The notes below the pieces were generated by a model. The model made no database searches, was not told where the DNA came from, and saw nothing but the letters and a program-made list of their open reading frames with translations. From Nocardiopsis mwathae (lineage in GTDB: Bacteria; Actinomycetota; Actinomycetes; Streptosporangiales; Streptosporangiaceae): a stretch of 64,000 nt of DNA. How positions within the stretch are numbered: the first letter of the stretch is position 1; every line of letters starts with the position of its first letter. Location: the NCBI RefSeq assembly GCF_014201195.1, contig NZ_JACHDS010000001.1, forward strand, positions 3,286,001 to 3,350,000. Reading direction: 5' to 3'. This document shows positions 1 to 7,634 of this stretch, in pieces. A program made the translations under genes and the position numbers.

Positions 1-129
1 CGTCGGCACCATATCCAGGTGCGGGAGGAGCCTCAGGTCCGAGAACGTTCCCAGCGATCGGAGAGTGATGGCGAAATCCGGTGCGGCCACGGCGTTACGA
101 TCGAGGACCACTGCTTGGAGGACCGATGA
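1..129 (+). other. Open frame from the window edge, overlapping the XRE gene
   Basis: Frame 1 is open from the left edge to a TGA that overlaps the start of the XRE gene as ATGA. This arrangement is typical of translationally coupled toxin-antitoxin pairs. The 42 visible residues match no toxin family I recognise, so this may be the tail of a partner gene or chance in GC-rich sequence. Confidence 0.2.
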
Positions 130-413
130 ACGGCACGCAAGGCGAACACGCTGTCTGGCGCCGCAGTGGTCGACACTCCGACGCCTATGACGAAGCCCGT
201 CGAGGATTTCTGCTCGGCAAGATGGTCTGTGAGCGTCGCGTCGCACTGGGACTGAGCCAACGTGAACGGGCTGAACGTGCTGGTATGACACAGCCCCAGG
301 TGTCTCGGTCGGAGGAAGGAGGCACCACTCCGAGCATCGCCCTCCTGGAGCGTCTGGCGGAAGCGCTCAACGCCGATCTGAGCATTGGCTTCACACCACG
401 CAATGCCGCGTGA
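126..413 (+). CDS. XRE-family helix-turn-helix regulator, antitoxin-like
   Basis: A 95-residue DNA-binding protein. An N-terminal linker is followed by a Cro/C1-type helix-turn-helix at about residues 35-90, with GLSQRERAERAGMTQPQVSR as its core and a TPSIALLERLAEALN helix after it. This form of domain is common in HigA-type antitoxins that act as operator-binding autorepressors. The ATG at 126 is chosen because it overlaps an upstream stop as ATGA; a longer GTG start at 81 has no better support. Third-position GC is lower than in the housekeeping genes nearby, which suggests an acquired gene. The partner gene would lie beyond the left edge. A stand-alone regulator is the alternative. Confidence 0.75.
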   Translation: MNGTQGEHAVWRRSGRHSDAYDEARRGFLLGKMVCERRVALGLSQRERAERAGMTQPQVSRSEEGGTTPSIALLERLAEALNADLSIGFTPRNAA

Positions 414-449
414 CCGGGCCCTGCGTCGTTGCCGGGCCCGGGTGGGGGG

Positions 450-878
450 TCAGCCCTGGGTGATGTAGGCCTCCAGTTGGCGGCGGTCCTGTTCGAGTTG
501 GCTGATGCGGGCTTTGACGACGTCACCGATACTGACGATCCCGACGAGGGAACCGGCTGACACCACGGGGACGTGGCGGACCCGGTTCTCGGTCATCAGG
601 ACGGTCAGGGTGTCGTCGGTGTCGGTCGTCGCGCACGTGACGACCGCGCTGGTCATGATGTCGGAGACCGGCGCGGCGAGCAGCTCTGCTCCCCGCGATC
701 GGAGTTGGCGGACGACGTCGCGCTCCGACGCGATTCCGGTGATGGCCCCGTCATCGGTCACCACCACCGCCCCGATATTGTGCGCGGCCAGCCGCGTCAG
801 CAATTCGGCCACGGTCGTGTCCGGCTGGACAGTCACCACCTCTGAGCCTTTGGCACGCAGGATCTCAGCGATCAGCAT
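450..878 (-). CDS. CBS-domain pair protein
   Basis: A 142-residue cytosolic protein made almost entirely of two CBS motifs, at about residues 8-60 and 74-130. Recognisable pieces are TTVAELLTRLAAHNIGAVVV with GIASERDVVR, and NRVRHVPVV with LVGIVSIGDVV. Tandem CBS pairs usually bind adenosine nucleotides and act as sensors, either alone or with a partner; the ligand cannot be read from the sequence. The ATG at 878 is preferred because GAAAGG and GGTGG lie at workable distance upstream, while the GTG at 887 would sit on that ribosome-binding site. It lies between two toxin-antitoxin-like units with no obvious operon partner. Confidence 0.85.
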   Translation of the reverse strand: MLIAEILRAKGSEVVTVQPDTTVAELLTRLAAHNIGAVVVTDDGAITGIASERDVVRQLRSRGAELLAAPVSDIMTSAVVTCATTDTDDTLTVLMTENRVRHVPVVSAGSLVGIVSIGDVVKARISQLEQDRRQLEAYITQG

Positions 879-956
879 GGCAACCACCTTTCGATCGGTG
901 ACCGAGGGTTACCCGCGCCAGGCTCACGCCAATCATCTGAGGACCGCGACAGAAAT

Positions 957-1391
957 TCAGATGTGAACGACGGCGACCCGTTGATTCTTCGCGCGATCCG
1001 GCTCCTCCACCAGTCGGCTCATGTCGTCAGGGTCGCTGCTCAATACGAGGACGGGACGTTCCTGGTCCAGAGCGGTCACCGCTACCACGGCATCGATCGC
1101 ACAACGGTGCCCGGACAGACCAGTGGCTCCGAGCAGCTCACCGGCACGGCGAGCGACGTCGGGCGTGACGCCCACGACGTTCACCCGGGAGAGAACGCGG
1201 TGCACAGACGCATCCCGCGGACTGCCGTGCAGGACCTCGGTCAGCGTGATCGCGCTGACCACCAGGCGGGCACGGCGCGCGAGGGCCTTGTGCAGATGTC
1301 CGCGCGCTTGCACGTCGCCGGCTGCGAGTTTGGAGAGGCCTTCGCTGTCAAGGATCAGCGTCCCACTCGTGGCTATTCGGCGTCGGGCCAC
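957..1391 (-). CDS. PIN-domain ribonuclease toxin, VapC-like
   Basis: A 144-residue PIN-domain protein with the spaced acidic residues expected of the fold: LILDSEGLSKL near the N terminus, SAITLTEVLHG in the middle, CAIDAVVAVTAL, and a late LSSDPDDM. Active VapC-type toxins use these acids to hold a metal and cut RNA, often tRNA. It starts at a GTG that overlaps the last 19 bases of the ribbon-helix-helix gene, as in coupled antitoxin-toxin operons. All the acidic positions appear present, so it is probably functional. Its RNA target is unknown. Confidence 0.8.
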   Translation of the reverse strand: MARRRIATSGTLILDSEGLSKLAAGDVQARGHLHKALARRARLVVSAITLTEVLHGSPRDASVHRVLSRVNVVGVTPDVARRAGELLGATGLSGHRCAIDAVVAVTALDQERPVLVLSSDPDDMSRLVEEPDRAKNQRVAVVHI

Positions 1392-1684
1392 GCCGCCTCC
1401 GCTTCAGCCAGGGCCTCCTCAGGCACAGGACCGTGTTCGGCTTCCAGGAGCTCAGCGAGCTCCGCCAGCTGATCCAGTTCAAGTTGCCTGGTCACAGCTT
1501 CGGTGACGTAATGGCTGAACTCGCCGCGGCCGACACGGTTCTGGACCGCCGCGGAAAGTCCTTCCGGCATCGACACGCTCACTTTGCGTGTCCGGCCGCC
1601 GAACCGCGTATCTTTGCCGCGCGGAGTACACGCGTCGGCAGCGACCTGGTTCCCGTCCCTCGATCTCTTCGCATCTGCGCCCAT
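1373..1684 (-). CDS. Ribbon-helix-helix antitoxin partnering the PIN toxin
   Basis: A 103-residue protein with an N-terminal basic tail, then RKVSVSMPEGLSAAV and EFSHYVTEAVTRQLELDQL, a ribbon-helix-helix DNA-binding pattern. The acidic Glu/Ala-rich C-terminal third is where such antitoxins usually contact the toxin. It ends inside the start of the PIN gene. The ATG at 1684 gives a complete domain; no strong Shine-Dalgarno is visible, so a shorter start inside the basic tail is possible. Expected role, by family: neutralise the toxin and autorepress the operon. Confidence 0.75.
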   Translation of the reverse strand: MGADAKRSRDGNQVAADACTPRGKDTRFGGRTRKVSVSMPEGLSAAVQNRVGRGEFSHYVTEAVTRQLELDQLAELAELLEAEHGPVPEEALAEAEAAWPDAE

Positions 1685-1782
1685 ATCCACGATGCTACCG
1701 GCGGTGGCAGCACCCTGTCCGGGAAACCGAGACCCTCGACACGACCACGACACGAATCGAGATCGCCGCAGTGGACATGCGG

Positions 1783-1811
1783 ACCGGGGCCGACGGTACG
1801 TCGGCCCCGGT
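1783..1811 (-). terminator. Hairpin terminator after nrdJ
   Basis: A perfect 13-bp inverted repeat (ACCGGGGCCGACG and its complement) around a 3-base loop lies 40 bases past the nrdJ stop. No T-run follows, as is usual in high-GC actinobacteria. Confidence 0.65.
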
Positions 1812-1850
1812 TCGGGTGTGGCCGGGGTCAGGCCCGCACCGGCTCCCGGA

Positions 1851-4730
1851 TCAGCTGCAACCGCTGGTGGAGCCGCAGCCCTCGCAGGCGTAGCAGCTGC
1901 CGGACGGGCGCATCTTGGTGCCGCAGGTGACGCAGAGCGGTGCGTCGGCGGTGAAGCCCTGCTTGGCCTCCAGGAGCTCCGTGCTGGTGTGCGCCTCGGA
2001 GACCGGGCGGGCCGGTTCGGCGGCCGGGCCCTCCTCCGAGGCCGCCGGGCCTCCGGTGATCTGCTCGGCCTTGGCCGGGGCGGCCGACTGGGCGTACGAC
2101 TCGACCTGGGCGGCGACCTGGGAGGGGTGCTCGCCGGCGGCCTGGGCGCGGCGCTCCTCGGCGGAGAGCACGCCCAGAGCGGCGCGGTCCTCATAGGAGA
2201 GGTAGTCCAGGGCCAGGCGGCGGAAGATGTAGTCGACCACCGACTGGGCCATACGGATGTCCGGGTCGTCGGTCATCCCGGCCGGCTCGAAGCGCATGTT
2301 GGTGAACTTCTCGACGTAGGTCTCCAGCGGGACCCCGTACTGCAGCGCGATGGAGATCGCGATCGAGAAGGCGTCCATGACACCGGCCAGGGTGGAGCCC
2401 TGCTTGCCGAGCTTCATGAAGACCTCGCCGAGGCCGTCGTCCGGGTAGGACCCGGCGGTGATGTAGCCCTCGGCGCCGCCGACGGTGAAGGAGACGGTCT
2501 GGCTGGGCCGCTTCTTCGGCAGCCGGCGCCGGACCGGGCGGTTGACCTCGATGACCTCCGGCTCCGGACGCTTCTCGGCGGTGGCGGTGCTCACCTCCGC
2601 GGCCTTCGCTCCGCCCTCGGCCTTGCCCGTGGACAGCGGCTGGCCGACCTTGCAGTTGTCGCGGTAGACCGCCAGCGCCTTGAGGCCCAGGCGCCAGCCC
2701 TCGTAGTAGATGTGCTCGAAGTCCTCGACGGTGGCCTCCTCGGGCACGTTCACCGTCTTGGAGATCGCACCGGAGAGGAACGGCTGCACGGCCGCCATCA
2801 TCTCGACGTGGCCCATGGGCTTGATGTAGCGCTTGCCCATGGCGCAGTCGAAGACCTCGTAGTGCTCGGGGCGCAGCCCGGGGGCATCCACGACGTGGCC
2901 GTTCTCCGAGATGTACTCGACGATGGCCTCGATCTGCTCCTGCTGGTAGCCGAGGTTCTTCAGGGCGCGCGGGATCGCCTGGTTGACGATCTGCATGGAC
3001 CCGCCGCCGACCAGCTTCTTGAACTTGACCAGCGAGAAGTCCGGCTCGATGCCGGTGGTGTCGCAGTCCATCATGAAGCCGATGGTGCCGGTGGGCGCGA
3101 GCAGGCTGGCCTGGGCGTTGCGCCAGCCGTTCTTCTCGCCGACCCGCAGGCACTCCTGCCACTGCTTGGTGGCGGCGGCGTGGATGTCGGCGTCCATCGC
3201 GCCGACGGTGCGCAGGTCGTCGTTGGCGGCGGCATGCTTGCGCATGACGCGCTTGTGGGCGTCGACGTTCTTGGCGTAGCCGTCGTACGGGCCCACCACC
3301 CCGGCGACCTCGGCGCTGCGCCGGTAGGCGGTGCCGGTCATCAGGGAGGTGATCGCGGCGGCGACGGCGCGGCCGCCGTCGGAGTCATAGGCGTGGCCGG
3401 TGGCCATCAGCAGCGCCCCGAGGTTGGCGTAGCCGATGCCGAGCTGGCGGAACGCGCGGGTGGTGTCCCCGATCTTCTCGGTCGGGAAGTCGGCGAAGGT
3501 GATGGAGATGTCCATCGCCGTGATGACCAGCTCGGTCAGCTTGACGAACTTCTCGACGTCGAAGGTGTCCTCGGGGGTGAGGAACTTCAGCAGGTTGATC
3601 GAGGCGAGGTTGCAGGAGGAGTTGTCCAGGTGGACGTACTCCGAGCACGGGTTGCTGGCGCTGATCCGCCCGCTTTCGGGCGTGGTGTGCCAGTCGTTGA
3701 TGGTGTCGTCGTACTGCAGCCCGGGGTCGGCGCACTCCCAGGCGGCCTTCGCCATCCGGTGGAAGAGGTCCTTGGCGCCCACCGTGGCGACCACCTCGCC
3801 GGTGGTGCGCGAGGTCAGGCCGAAGTCCGCGTCGGCCTCGACGGCGCGCATGAACGCGTCGGAGACGCGCACCGAGTTGTTGGCGTTCTGGTACTGGACG
3901 CTGACGATGTCGGCACCGCCCAGGTCGACGTCGAACCCGGCGTCGCGCAGCGCGCGGATCTTGTCCTCCTCGCGCGCCTTGGTGTCGACGAACTCCTCGA
4001 TGTCGGGGTGGTCGACGTCGAGGACGACCATCTTGGCGGCGCGGCGGGTCGCGCCGCCGGACTTGATGGTGCCGGCGGAGGCGTCTGCGCCGCGCATGAA
4101 CGACACGGGGCCCGAGGCGGTGCCACCGGAGGAGAGCAGCTCCTTGCTGGAGCGGATGCGCGAGAGGTTCACGCCCGCGCCGGAGCCGCCCTTGAAGATG
4201 ATCCCCTCTTCCTTGTACCAGTCGAGGATCGACTCCATGGTGTCGTCCACGGAGAGGATGAAGCAGGCCGAGACCTGCTGCTTGGACATGGTGCCGACGT
4301 TGAACCAGACCGGGGAGTTGAAGCTGAAGAGCTGGTGCACCAGCGCGTACTTCAGTTCGTGGTCGAAGATCTCGGCGTCGGCGTCGGAGGCGAAGTAGCC
4401 GTTGGCCCTGCCGGTCTCGGTGTACATCCCGGCGACGCGGTCGACGAGCTGCTTGAGGCTCCACTCACGCTCCGGGGTGCCCACGGCACCGCGGAAGTAC
4501 TTGCTGGCGACGATCTGGGTGGCGTTGATCGACCACGGCGCGGGGAACTCCACGCCCCGCTGCTCGAAGTTGACCGAGCCGTCCCGCCAGTTCGTCATGA
4601 CCACATCGCGACGTTCCCACTCGACCTCGTCGTAGGGGTGAACGCCGGGCGTGGTGAAGATGCGCTCGACCTTCAGACCGCTGCGCTTCCCCTTCCCCTT
4701 GCGCCCCGTCGCGCCGGTGGTCTCCGTCAT
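1851..4730 (-). CDS. nrdJ: Adenosylcobalamin-dependent (class II) ribonucleotide reductase
   Basis: A 959-residue enzyme that reduces ribonucleotides to deoxyribonucleotides using coenzyme B12. The substrate-binding and active-site segment is clear (ASNPCSEYVHLDNSSCNLAS). The C terminus carries a Cys-rich zinc-ribbon tail (CVTCGTKM, then CYACEGCGSTSGCS) typical of actinobacterial NrdJ and likely to include the shuttle cysteines. The ATG at 4730 is chosen because GGGGGAG sits just upstream; an in-frame start at 4754 lacks this. It lies 168 bases downstream of nrdR in the same direction and is probably co-transcribed under the NrdR boxes at 5.55 kb. No intein is seen. I looked for a cobalamin riboswitch before it and saw none. 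Confidence 0.97.
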   Translation of the reverse strand: MTETTGATGRKGKGKRSGLKVERIFTTPGVHPYDEVEWERRDVVMTNWRDGSVNFEQRGVEFPAPWSINATQIVASKYFRGAVGTPEREWSLKQLVDRVAGMYTETGRANGYFASDADAEIFDHELKYALVHQLFSFNSPVWFNVGTMSKQQVSACFILSVDDTMESILDWYKEEGIIFKGGSGAGVNLSRIRSSKELLSSGGTASGPVSFMRGADASAGTIKSGGATRRAAKMVVLDVDHPDIEEFVDTKAREEDKIRALRDAGFDVDLGGADIVSVQYQNANNSVRVSDAFMRAVEADADFGLTSRTTGEVVATVGAKDLFHRMAKAAWECADPGLQYDDTINDWHTTPESGRISASNPCSEYVHLDNSSCNLASINLLKFLTPEDTFDVEKFVKLTELVITAMDISITFADFPTEKIGDTTRAFRQLGIGYANLGALLMATGHAYDSDGGRAVAAAITSLMTGTAYRRSAEVAGVVGPYDGYAKNVDAHKRVMRKHAAANDDLRTVGAMDADIHAAATKQWQECLRVGEKNGWRNAQASLLAPTGTIGFMMDCDTTGIEPDFSLVKFKKLVGGGSMQIVNQAIPRALKNLGYQQEQIEAIVEYISENGHVVDAPGLRPEHYEVFDCAMGKRYIKPMGHVEMMAAVQPFLSGAISKTVNVPEEATVEDFEHIYYEGWRLGLKALAVYRDNCKVGQPLSTGKAEGGAKAAEVSTATAEKRPEPEVIEVNRPVRRRLPKKRPSQTVSFTVGGAEGYITAGSYPDDGLGEVFMKLGKQGSTLAGVMDAFSIAISIALQYGVPLETYVEKFTNMRFEPAGMTDDPDIRMAQSVVDYIFRRLALDYLSYEDRAALGVLSAEERRAQAAGEHPSQVAAQVESYAQSAAPAKAEQITGGPAASEEGPAAEPARPVSEAHTSTELLEAKQGFTADAPLCVTCGTKMRPSGSCYACEGCGSTSGCS

Positions 4731-4898
4731 GTCAGCTCCCCCAGTTCTCGCCACATATCCGTTCCGATCCCCCGCCAGTGCCCCCGCGTCACACCCCTCG
4801 GCATGACGCGGCCGCAGTGGCGGTACTTACTCACGTCGTCACGGTCCGGCCGCGCGCGGACCGGACCCGCGCGTCTCCGTTCGCCGCCGTCCGGCCGA

Positions 4899-5381
4899 CT
4901 ACGCCTCGTCCTGCCCGCCCGCCCCGTCGGCCTTGGCCCGGTCGGCCCGCAGCAGGGCGATCTCGTTCTCGAAGTCCATCAGCGACTCGAAGCCCCGGTA
5001 GACCGACGCGAAGTGCAGGTAGGCCACCTCGTCGAGGTCGCGCAGCGGGACGAGGATGGCCAGGCCGATCTCGTGGGAGGGCACCTCCGCCTGCCCGCGG
5101 CACCGGATCTCCTCCTCGACCTGCTGGCCGAGCTTCGCGAGCGCGTCCTCGGTGACGGGCCGCCCCTGGCAGGCCCGGCGGACACCCGCGATGATCTTGG
5201 TCCGGGAGAACGGTTCGGTCACACCGGAGCGCTTGGCGACCATCAGCAGCACCGTCTCCTGCGTGGTGAAGCGCCGCTCGCACTCGGGACACGCGCGTCT
5301 GCGGCGGATCGCCGCGCCGTCGTCGGTCGACCGGCTGTCGATGACCCTGCTGTCGGGGTGGCGGCAGAACGGACAGTGCAT
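4899..5381 (-). CDS. nrdR: Transcriptional repressor NrdR
   Basis: A 160-residue repressor of ribonucleotide reductase genes. The N-terminal zinc ribbon is complete (MHCPFC at residues 1-6 and ACPEC near 31-35) with the [14 protein letters not shown] signature. The ATP-cone domain follows from about residue 49 ([16 protein letters not shown]) and senses the ATP/dATP balance. It is the first gene of a probable nrdR-nrdJ operon, and two NrdR-box-like sites lie upstream, so autoregulation is expected. The length is normal for the family. Confidence 0.97.
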   Translation of the reverse strand: MHCPFCRHPDSRVIDSRSTDDGAAIRRRRACPECERRFTTQETVLLMVAKRSGVTEPFSRTKIIAGVRRACQGRPVTEDALAKLGQQVEEEIRCRGQAEVPSHEIGLAILVPLRDLDEVAYLHFASVYRGFESLMDFENEIALLRADRAKADGAGGQDEA

Positions 5382-5541
5382 ACCGGTGTGCCTCCCCCCA
5401 GATCCGCGTCGATCGAACTCCGCGCACCACGTGTCGCGGACGTGCTCGCGACCGTGCCGAGCAGCCGCTCGCGCCGTGGTGAACCGCCCTCTCTGAACCG
5501 GACGCCGCCGAACGACTCAGAAAGATCGGATACCTACTAAA

Positions 5542-5557
5542 GCACAAGTTCTAGTCT
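5542..5557. promoter_or_regulatory. NrdR box 1, imperfect
   Basis: GCACAAGTTCTAGTCT resembles the partly palindromic NrdR box (general form nCACnATATnTnGTGn). It starts exactly 31 bases, three helical turns, before the second box. Confidence 0.55.
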
Positions 5558-5572
5558 GCTTGTTCCGTGCGA

Positions 5573-5588
5573 GCACTAGATGTTGTGG
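5573..5588. promoter_or_regulatory. NrdR box 2
   Basis: GCACTAGATGTTGTGG matches the NrdR-box pattern well: CAC and GTG half-sites in the right spacing around an AT-rich centre. With box 1 it forms the tandem array expected for cooperative NrdR binding at ribonucleotide reductase promoters. Confidence 0.7.
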
Positions 5589-5741
5589 TCAACCTACGGG
5601 GGTCGCCTGCCGCGCGCAAGTCACGGAACGGTGCGGCGGCCGATCGGACGCCGGGGCAGGCCGCGCCGGGATCCGGGCACACCGAAAAGGCGCACCCGGC
5701 GCCGCGGGGGCGGACACGGGCACGCCACAGGCACGGGAGTG

Positions 5742-6359
5742 TCAGTGGTCGGGCAGCCGGAGCACCTGACCGGGAGTGAGATCGGGATCGGGCAGGTCGT
5801 TCAGCTCGACGATCTCGTGCACCGCCGGGCGGGGGTCGTCGCCGGGCCGGACCCGCTGCGCGATCCCCCACAGCGTATCGCCATCCCGCACGACCACCGT
5901 CGCGGGCGCGCCGTCGGGCAGGGGCGCCGCGGGCTGCCCCCCGGACGCCGCAGCCCCGACAGCGGCGGAGGTCACGAAGAGCATCGAAAGCCCGGCGACG
6001 GCGACGGCGGACGCGGCGGAGACGAGGACCACACGGCCGCGCCGGGTGAGTCGCACCGCGGCGGGGCACGCCGCAGCGCGCGCACGGCCGGAGGAGGCGG
6101 CGGCGGAGGCGGACGGGGCCGCGCGGGAAACGGCGGCGGAGGCGGACGGGGCCGCGCGGGAAACGGCGGCGACGGGCCCTCGGAGGGGAGCACGCGCCGG
6201 GGCGGCCGGCACGGCACGGCCGCGCGGACCGGGGGCGTGGGCCCACTCGGGGATCTCCACCGCCCAGTCGAAGAGCACGGGAGCCTTCCGGCGCGGCGCG
6301 GGAGGGGGAAGCCGGCGGGGTGGGGCCGGAGGGACGGGGTGGGGTGCGAACACGATCAT
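5742..6359 (-). CDS. LysM-domain membrane protein beside lexA; candidate SOS cell-division inhibitor
   Basis: A 205-residue protein. A Pro/Ala-rich cytosolic N terminus of about 100 residues is followed by one membrane segment (around 115-140) and a C-terminal LysM domain (ATVVVRDGDTLWGIAQRV to LTPGQVLRLPDH). It is divergent from lexA with three SOS-box-like sites between. In mycobacteria and corynebacteria the gene in this position (Rv2719c/ChiZ, DivS) is damage-induced and delays division; that role here is inferred from position and domain. A 33-bp tandem duplication in the N-terminal part gives two 11-residue Ser/Ala repeats. The ATG at 6359 is used; upstream in-frame extension would run through the SOS boxes. 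Confidence 0.75.
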   Translation of the reverse strand: MIVFAPHPVPPAPPRRLPPPAPRRKAPVLFDWAVEIPEWAHAPGPRGRAVPAAPARAPLRGPVAAVSRAAPSASAAVSRAAPSASAAASSGRARAAACPAAVRLTRRGRVVLVSAASAVAVAGLSMLFVTSAAVGAAASGGQPAAPLPDGAPATVVVRDGDTLWGIAQRVRPGDDPRPAVHEIVELNDLPDPDLTPGQVLRLPDH

Positions 6360-6365
6360 CACCTT

Positions 6366-6379
6366 CGAATGCCAGTTCG
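6366..6379. promoter_or_regulatory. LexA (SOS) box-like site 1
   Basis: CGAATGCCAGTTCG differs from the actinobacterial consensus CGAAC-N4-GTTCG at one half-site base. It lies 7 bases upstream of the LysM gene start. Confidence 0.55.
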
Positions 6380-6381
6380 CT

Positions 6382-6395
6382 AGAACAGCTGTTCG
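6382..6395. promoter_or_regulatory. LexA (SOS) box-like site 2
   Basis: AGAACAGCTGTTCG matches CGAAC-N4-GTTCG except for its first base and is nearly palindromic. It starts 16 bases from site 1, so two repressor dimers could sit side by side. Confidence 0.75.
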
Positions 6396-6433
6396 ACTAA
6401 TATCGCATCCGGGCGATTTTTTCATCACCATCT

Positions 6434-6447
6434 CGAACGTTTGTTTG
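6434..6447. promoter_or_regulatory. LexA (SOS) box-like site 3
   Basis: CGAACGTTTGTTTG has a perfect left half-site and one mismatch on the right. It is the site nearest lexA and probably mediates lexA autorepression. Confidence 0.65.
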
Positions 6448-6622
6448 ATATGGCACTGCACACGCAGTAACGTTGGACATGCTCGATCGGCGCAACCGCC
6501 GGGGCATCCGCGCCGCGGCACCCGCATGCGGGCGGTGGTGACACCGCCGGTGAGGCGGTCGGCCGATCGACACGAACACACCGACATCCCACGCAGAACA
6601 CCGACCGCCGAGGAGGCCGGCC

Positions 6623-7396
6623 GTGCCGGAGGACAACCACGGAACGCACGAACCTCAGGCGGGCGGGAGAAGCGTCACCGCACTCTGGTCCACCGGCTCC
6701 CCCGCGACGACCGCGGAGACCGACGAATCCATGGGCCAGACCGATGCCATGCCGAAGCTCACGGCCCGCCAGCAGAGTGTTCTGAACTGCATCCACCGCT
6801 ATGTACGGCAGCGCGGGTACCCACCGTCCATCCGGGAAATCGGCGATGCGGTGGGCCTGTCGAGCCCGTCCAGTGTCGCGCACCAACTGAAGGTGTTGCA
6901 ACGTAAAGGCTATCTTTATCGGGACCAAAATCGCCCAAGGGCGGTGGAAATTCGCATTCCAGGGCAACCGCCGATCCGTTCCTGGGATGAACTGGAGAAC
7001 GACCCCCGGGCCGACTACTCCCGCGCGACCGACGTCCCGGTGGTCGGCCGCATCGCGGCCGGCGGTCCGATCCTGGCCGAGGAGTCCATCGAGGACGTCC
7101 TGACCCTGCCCAAGCAGATCGTCGGTGAGGGCCGGCTGTTCATGCTCAACGTCGTCGGCGACTCGATGGTCGACGCCGCCATCACCGACGGCGACCTGGT
7201 CGTCGTCCGCCAGCAGCCCGACGCGAACAACGGCGACATCGTCGCCGCGCTGCTCGACGACGAAGCCACGGTGAAGGTGTTCAAGCGGGAGGGCGACCGC
7301 GTGCTGCTGCTCCCCCGCAACGACGCCTACGAGCCCATCGACGGTGACAGCGCGACCATTCTCGGTAAGGTCGTCGCCGTCATGCGGCGGGTGTGA
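6623..7396 (+). CDS. lexA: SOS repressor LexA
   Basis: A 257-residue repressor and self-cleaving peptidase. A long N-terminal extension of about 43 residues precedes the winged helix-turn-helix ([36 protein letters not shown]). The cleavage site is Ala-Gly in GRIAAGGP, the catalytic Ser lies in [11 protein letters not shown] and the Lys in DEATVKVF, so the RecA-stimulated autolysis site is intact. The GTG at 6623 has AGGAGG six bases upstream; the internal ATG near 6731 would give the more usual length but lacks this site. It is regulated by the SOS boxes at 6.37-6.45 kb. Confidence 0.96.
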   Translation: MPEDNHGTHEPQAGGRSVTALWSTGSPATTAETDESMGQTDAMPKLTARQQSVLNCIHRYVRQRGYPPSIREIGDAVGLSSPSSVAHQLKVLQRKGYLYRDQNRPRAVEIRIPGQPPIRSWDELENDPRADYSRATDVPVVGRIAAGGPILAEESIEDVLTLPKQIVGEGRLFMLNVVGDSMVDAAITDGDLVVVRQQPDANNGDIVAALLDDEATVKVFKREGDRVLLLPRNDAYEPIDGDSATILGKVVAVMRRV

Positions 7397-7429
7397 CCCT
7401 CCGGGATAACGACGCCGCATCGTTTCGGC

Positions 7430-7470
7430 CGACGGGCCCGTGATCTCCGTGTGAGACCGCGGGCCCGTCG
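7430..7470 (+). terminator. Hairpin terminator after lexA
   Basis: Perfect 11-bp arms (CGACGGGCCCG and complement) with a 19-base loop, 34 bases after the lexA stop. Confidence 0.6.
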
Positions 7471-7634
7471 CGATTCCGGCCGGTCCGCATCCCCGCGGCA
7501 CTCTGGATCGCATTCGACGGCCGGCGTTTCCGAACCGCAATATATCGAAATGGACTCGGACGCGAAGAACGGCGGAATTCCCCCTCCCCCGCCGCTCGCG
7601 CACTCCGCCGCGCCGCGCCCCCTACGGTAGGACC

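Larger units (their letters stand above)
5382..5741. other. Control region between nrdR and the LysM gene
   Basis: A 360-base gap without a credible gene. It holds the nrdR-nrdJ promoter side, with an AT-richer stretch around 5520-5590 carrying two NrdR-box-like sites, and the downstream end of the leftward LysM gene. The small ORFs here have no family match or ribosome-binding site. Confidence 0.7.

Noticed and set aside
1584-5540. A 1318-codon open frame opposite nrdJ
   Set aside because: It is antisense to a certain gene, has repetitive low-complexity content and arises from GC-rich third positions.
4731-5600. Cobalamin riboswitch controlling nrdJ
   Set aside because: I could not find the conserved B12-box or a long structured leader; NrdR boxes explain control better.
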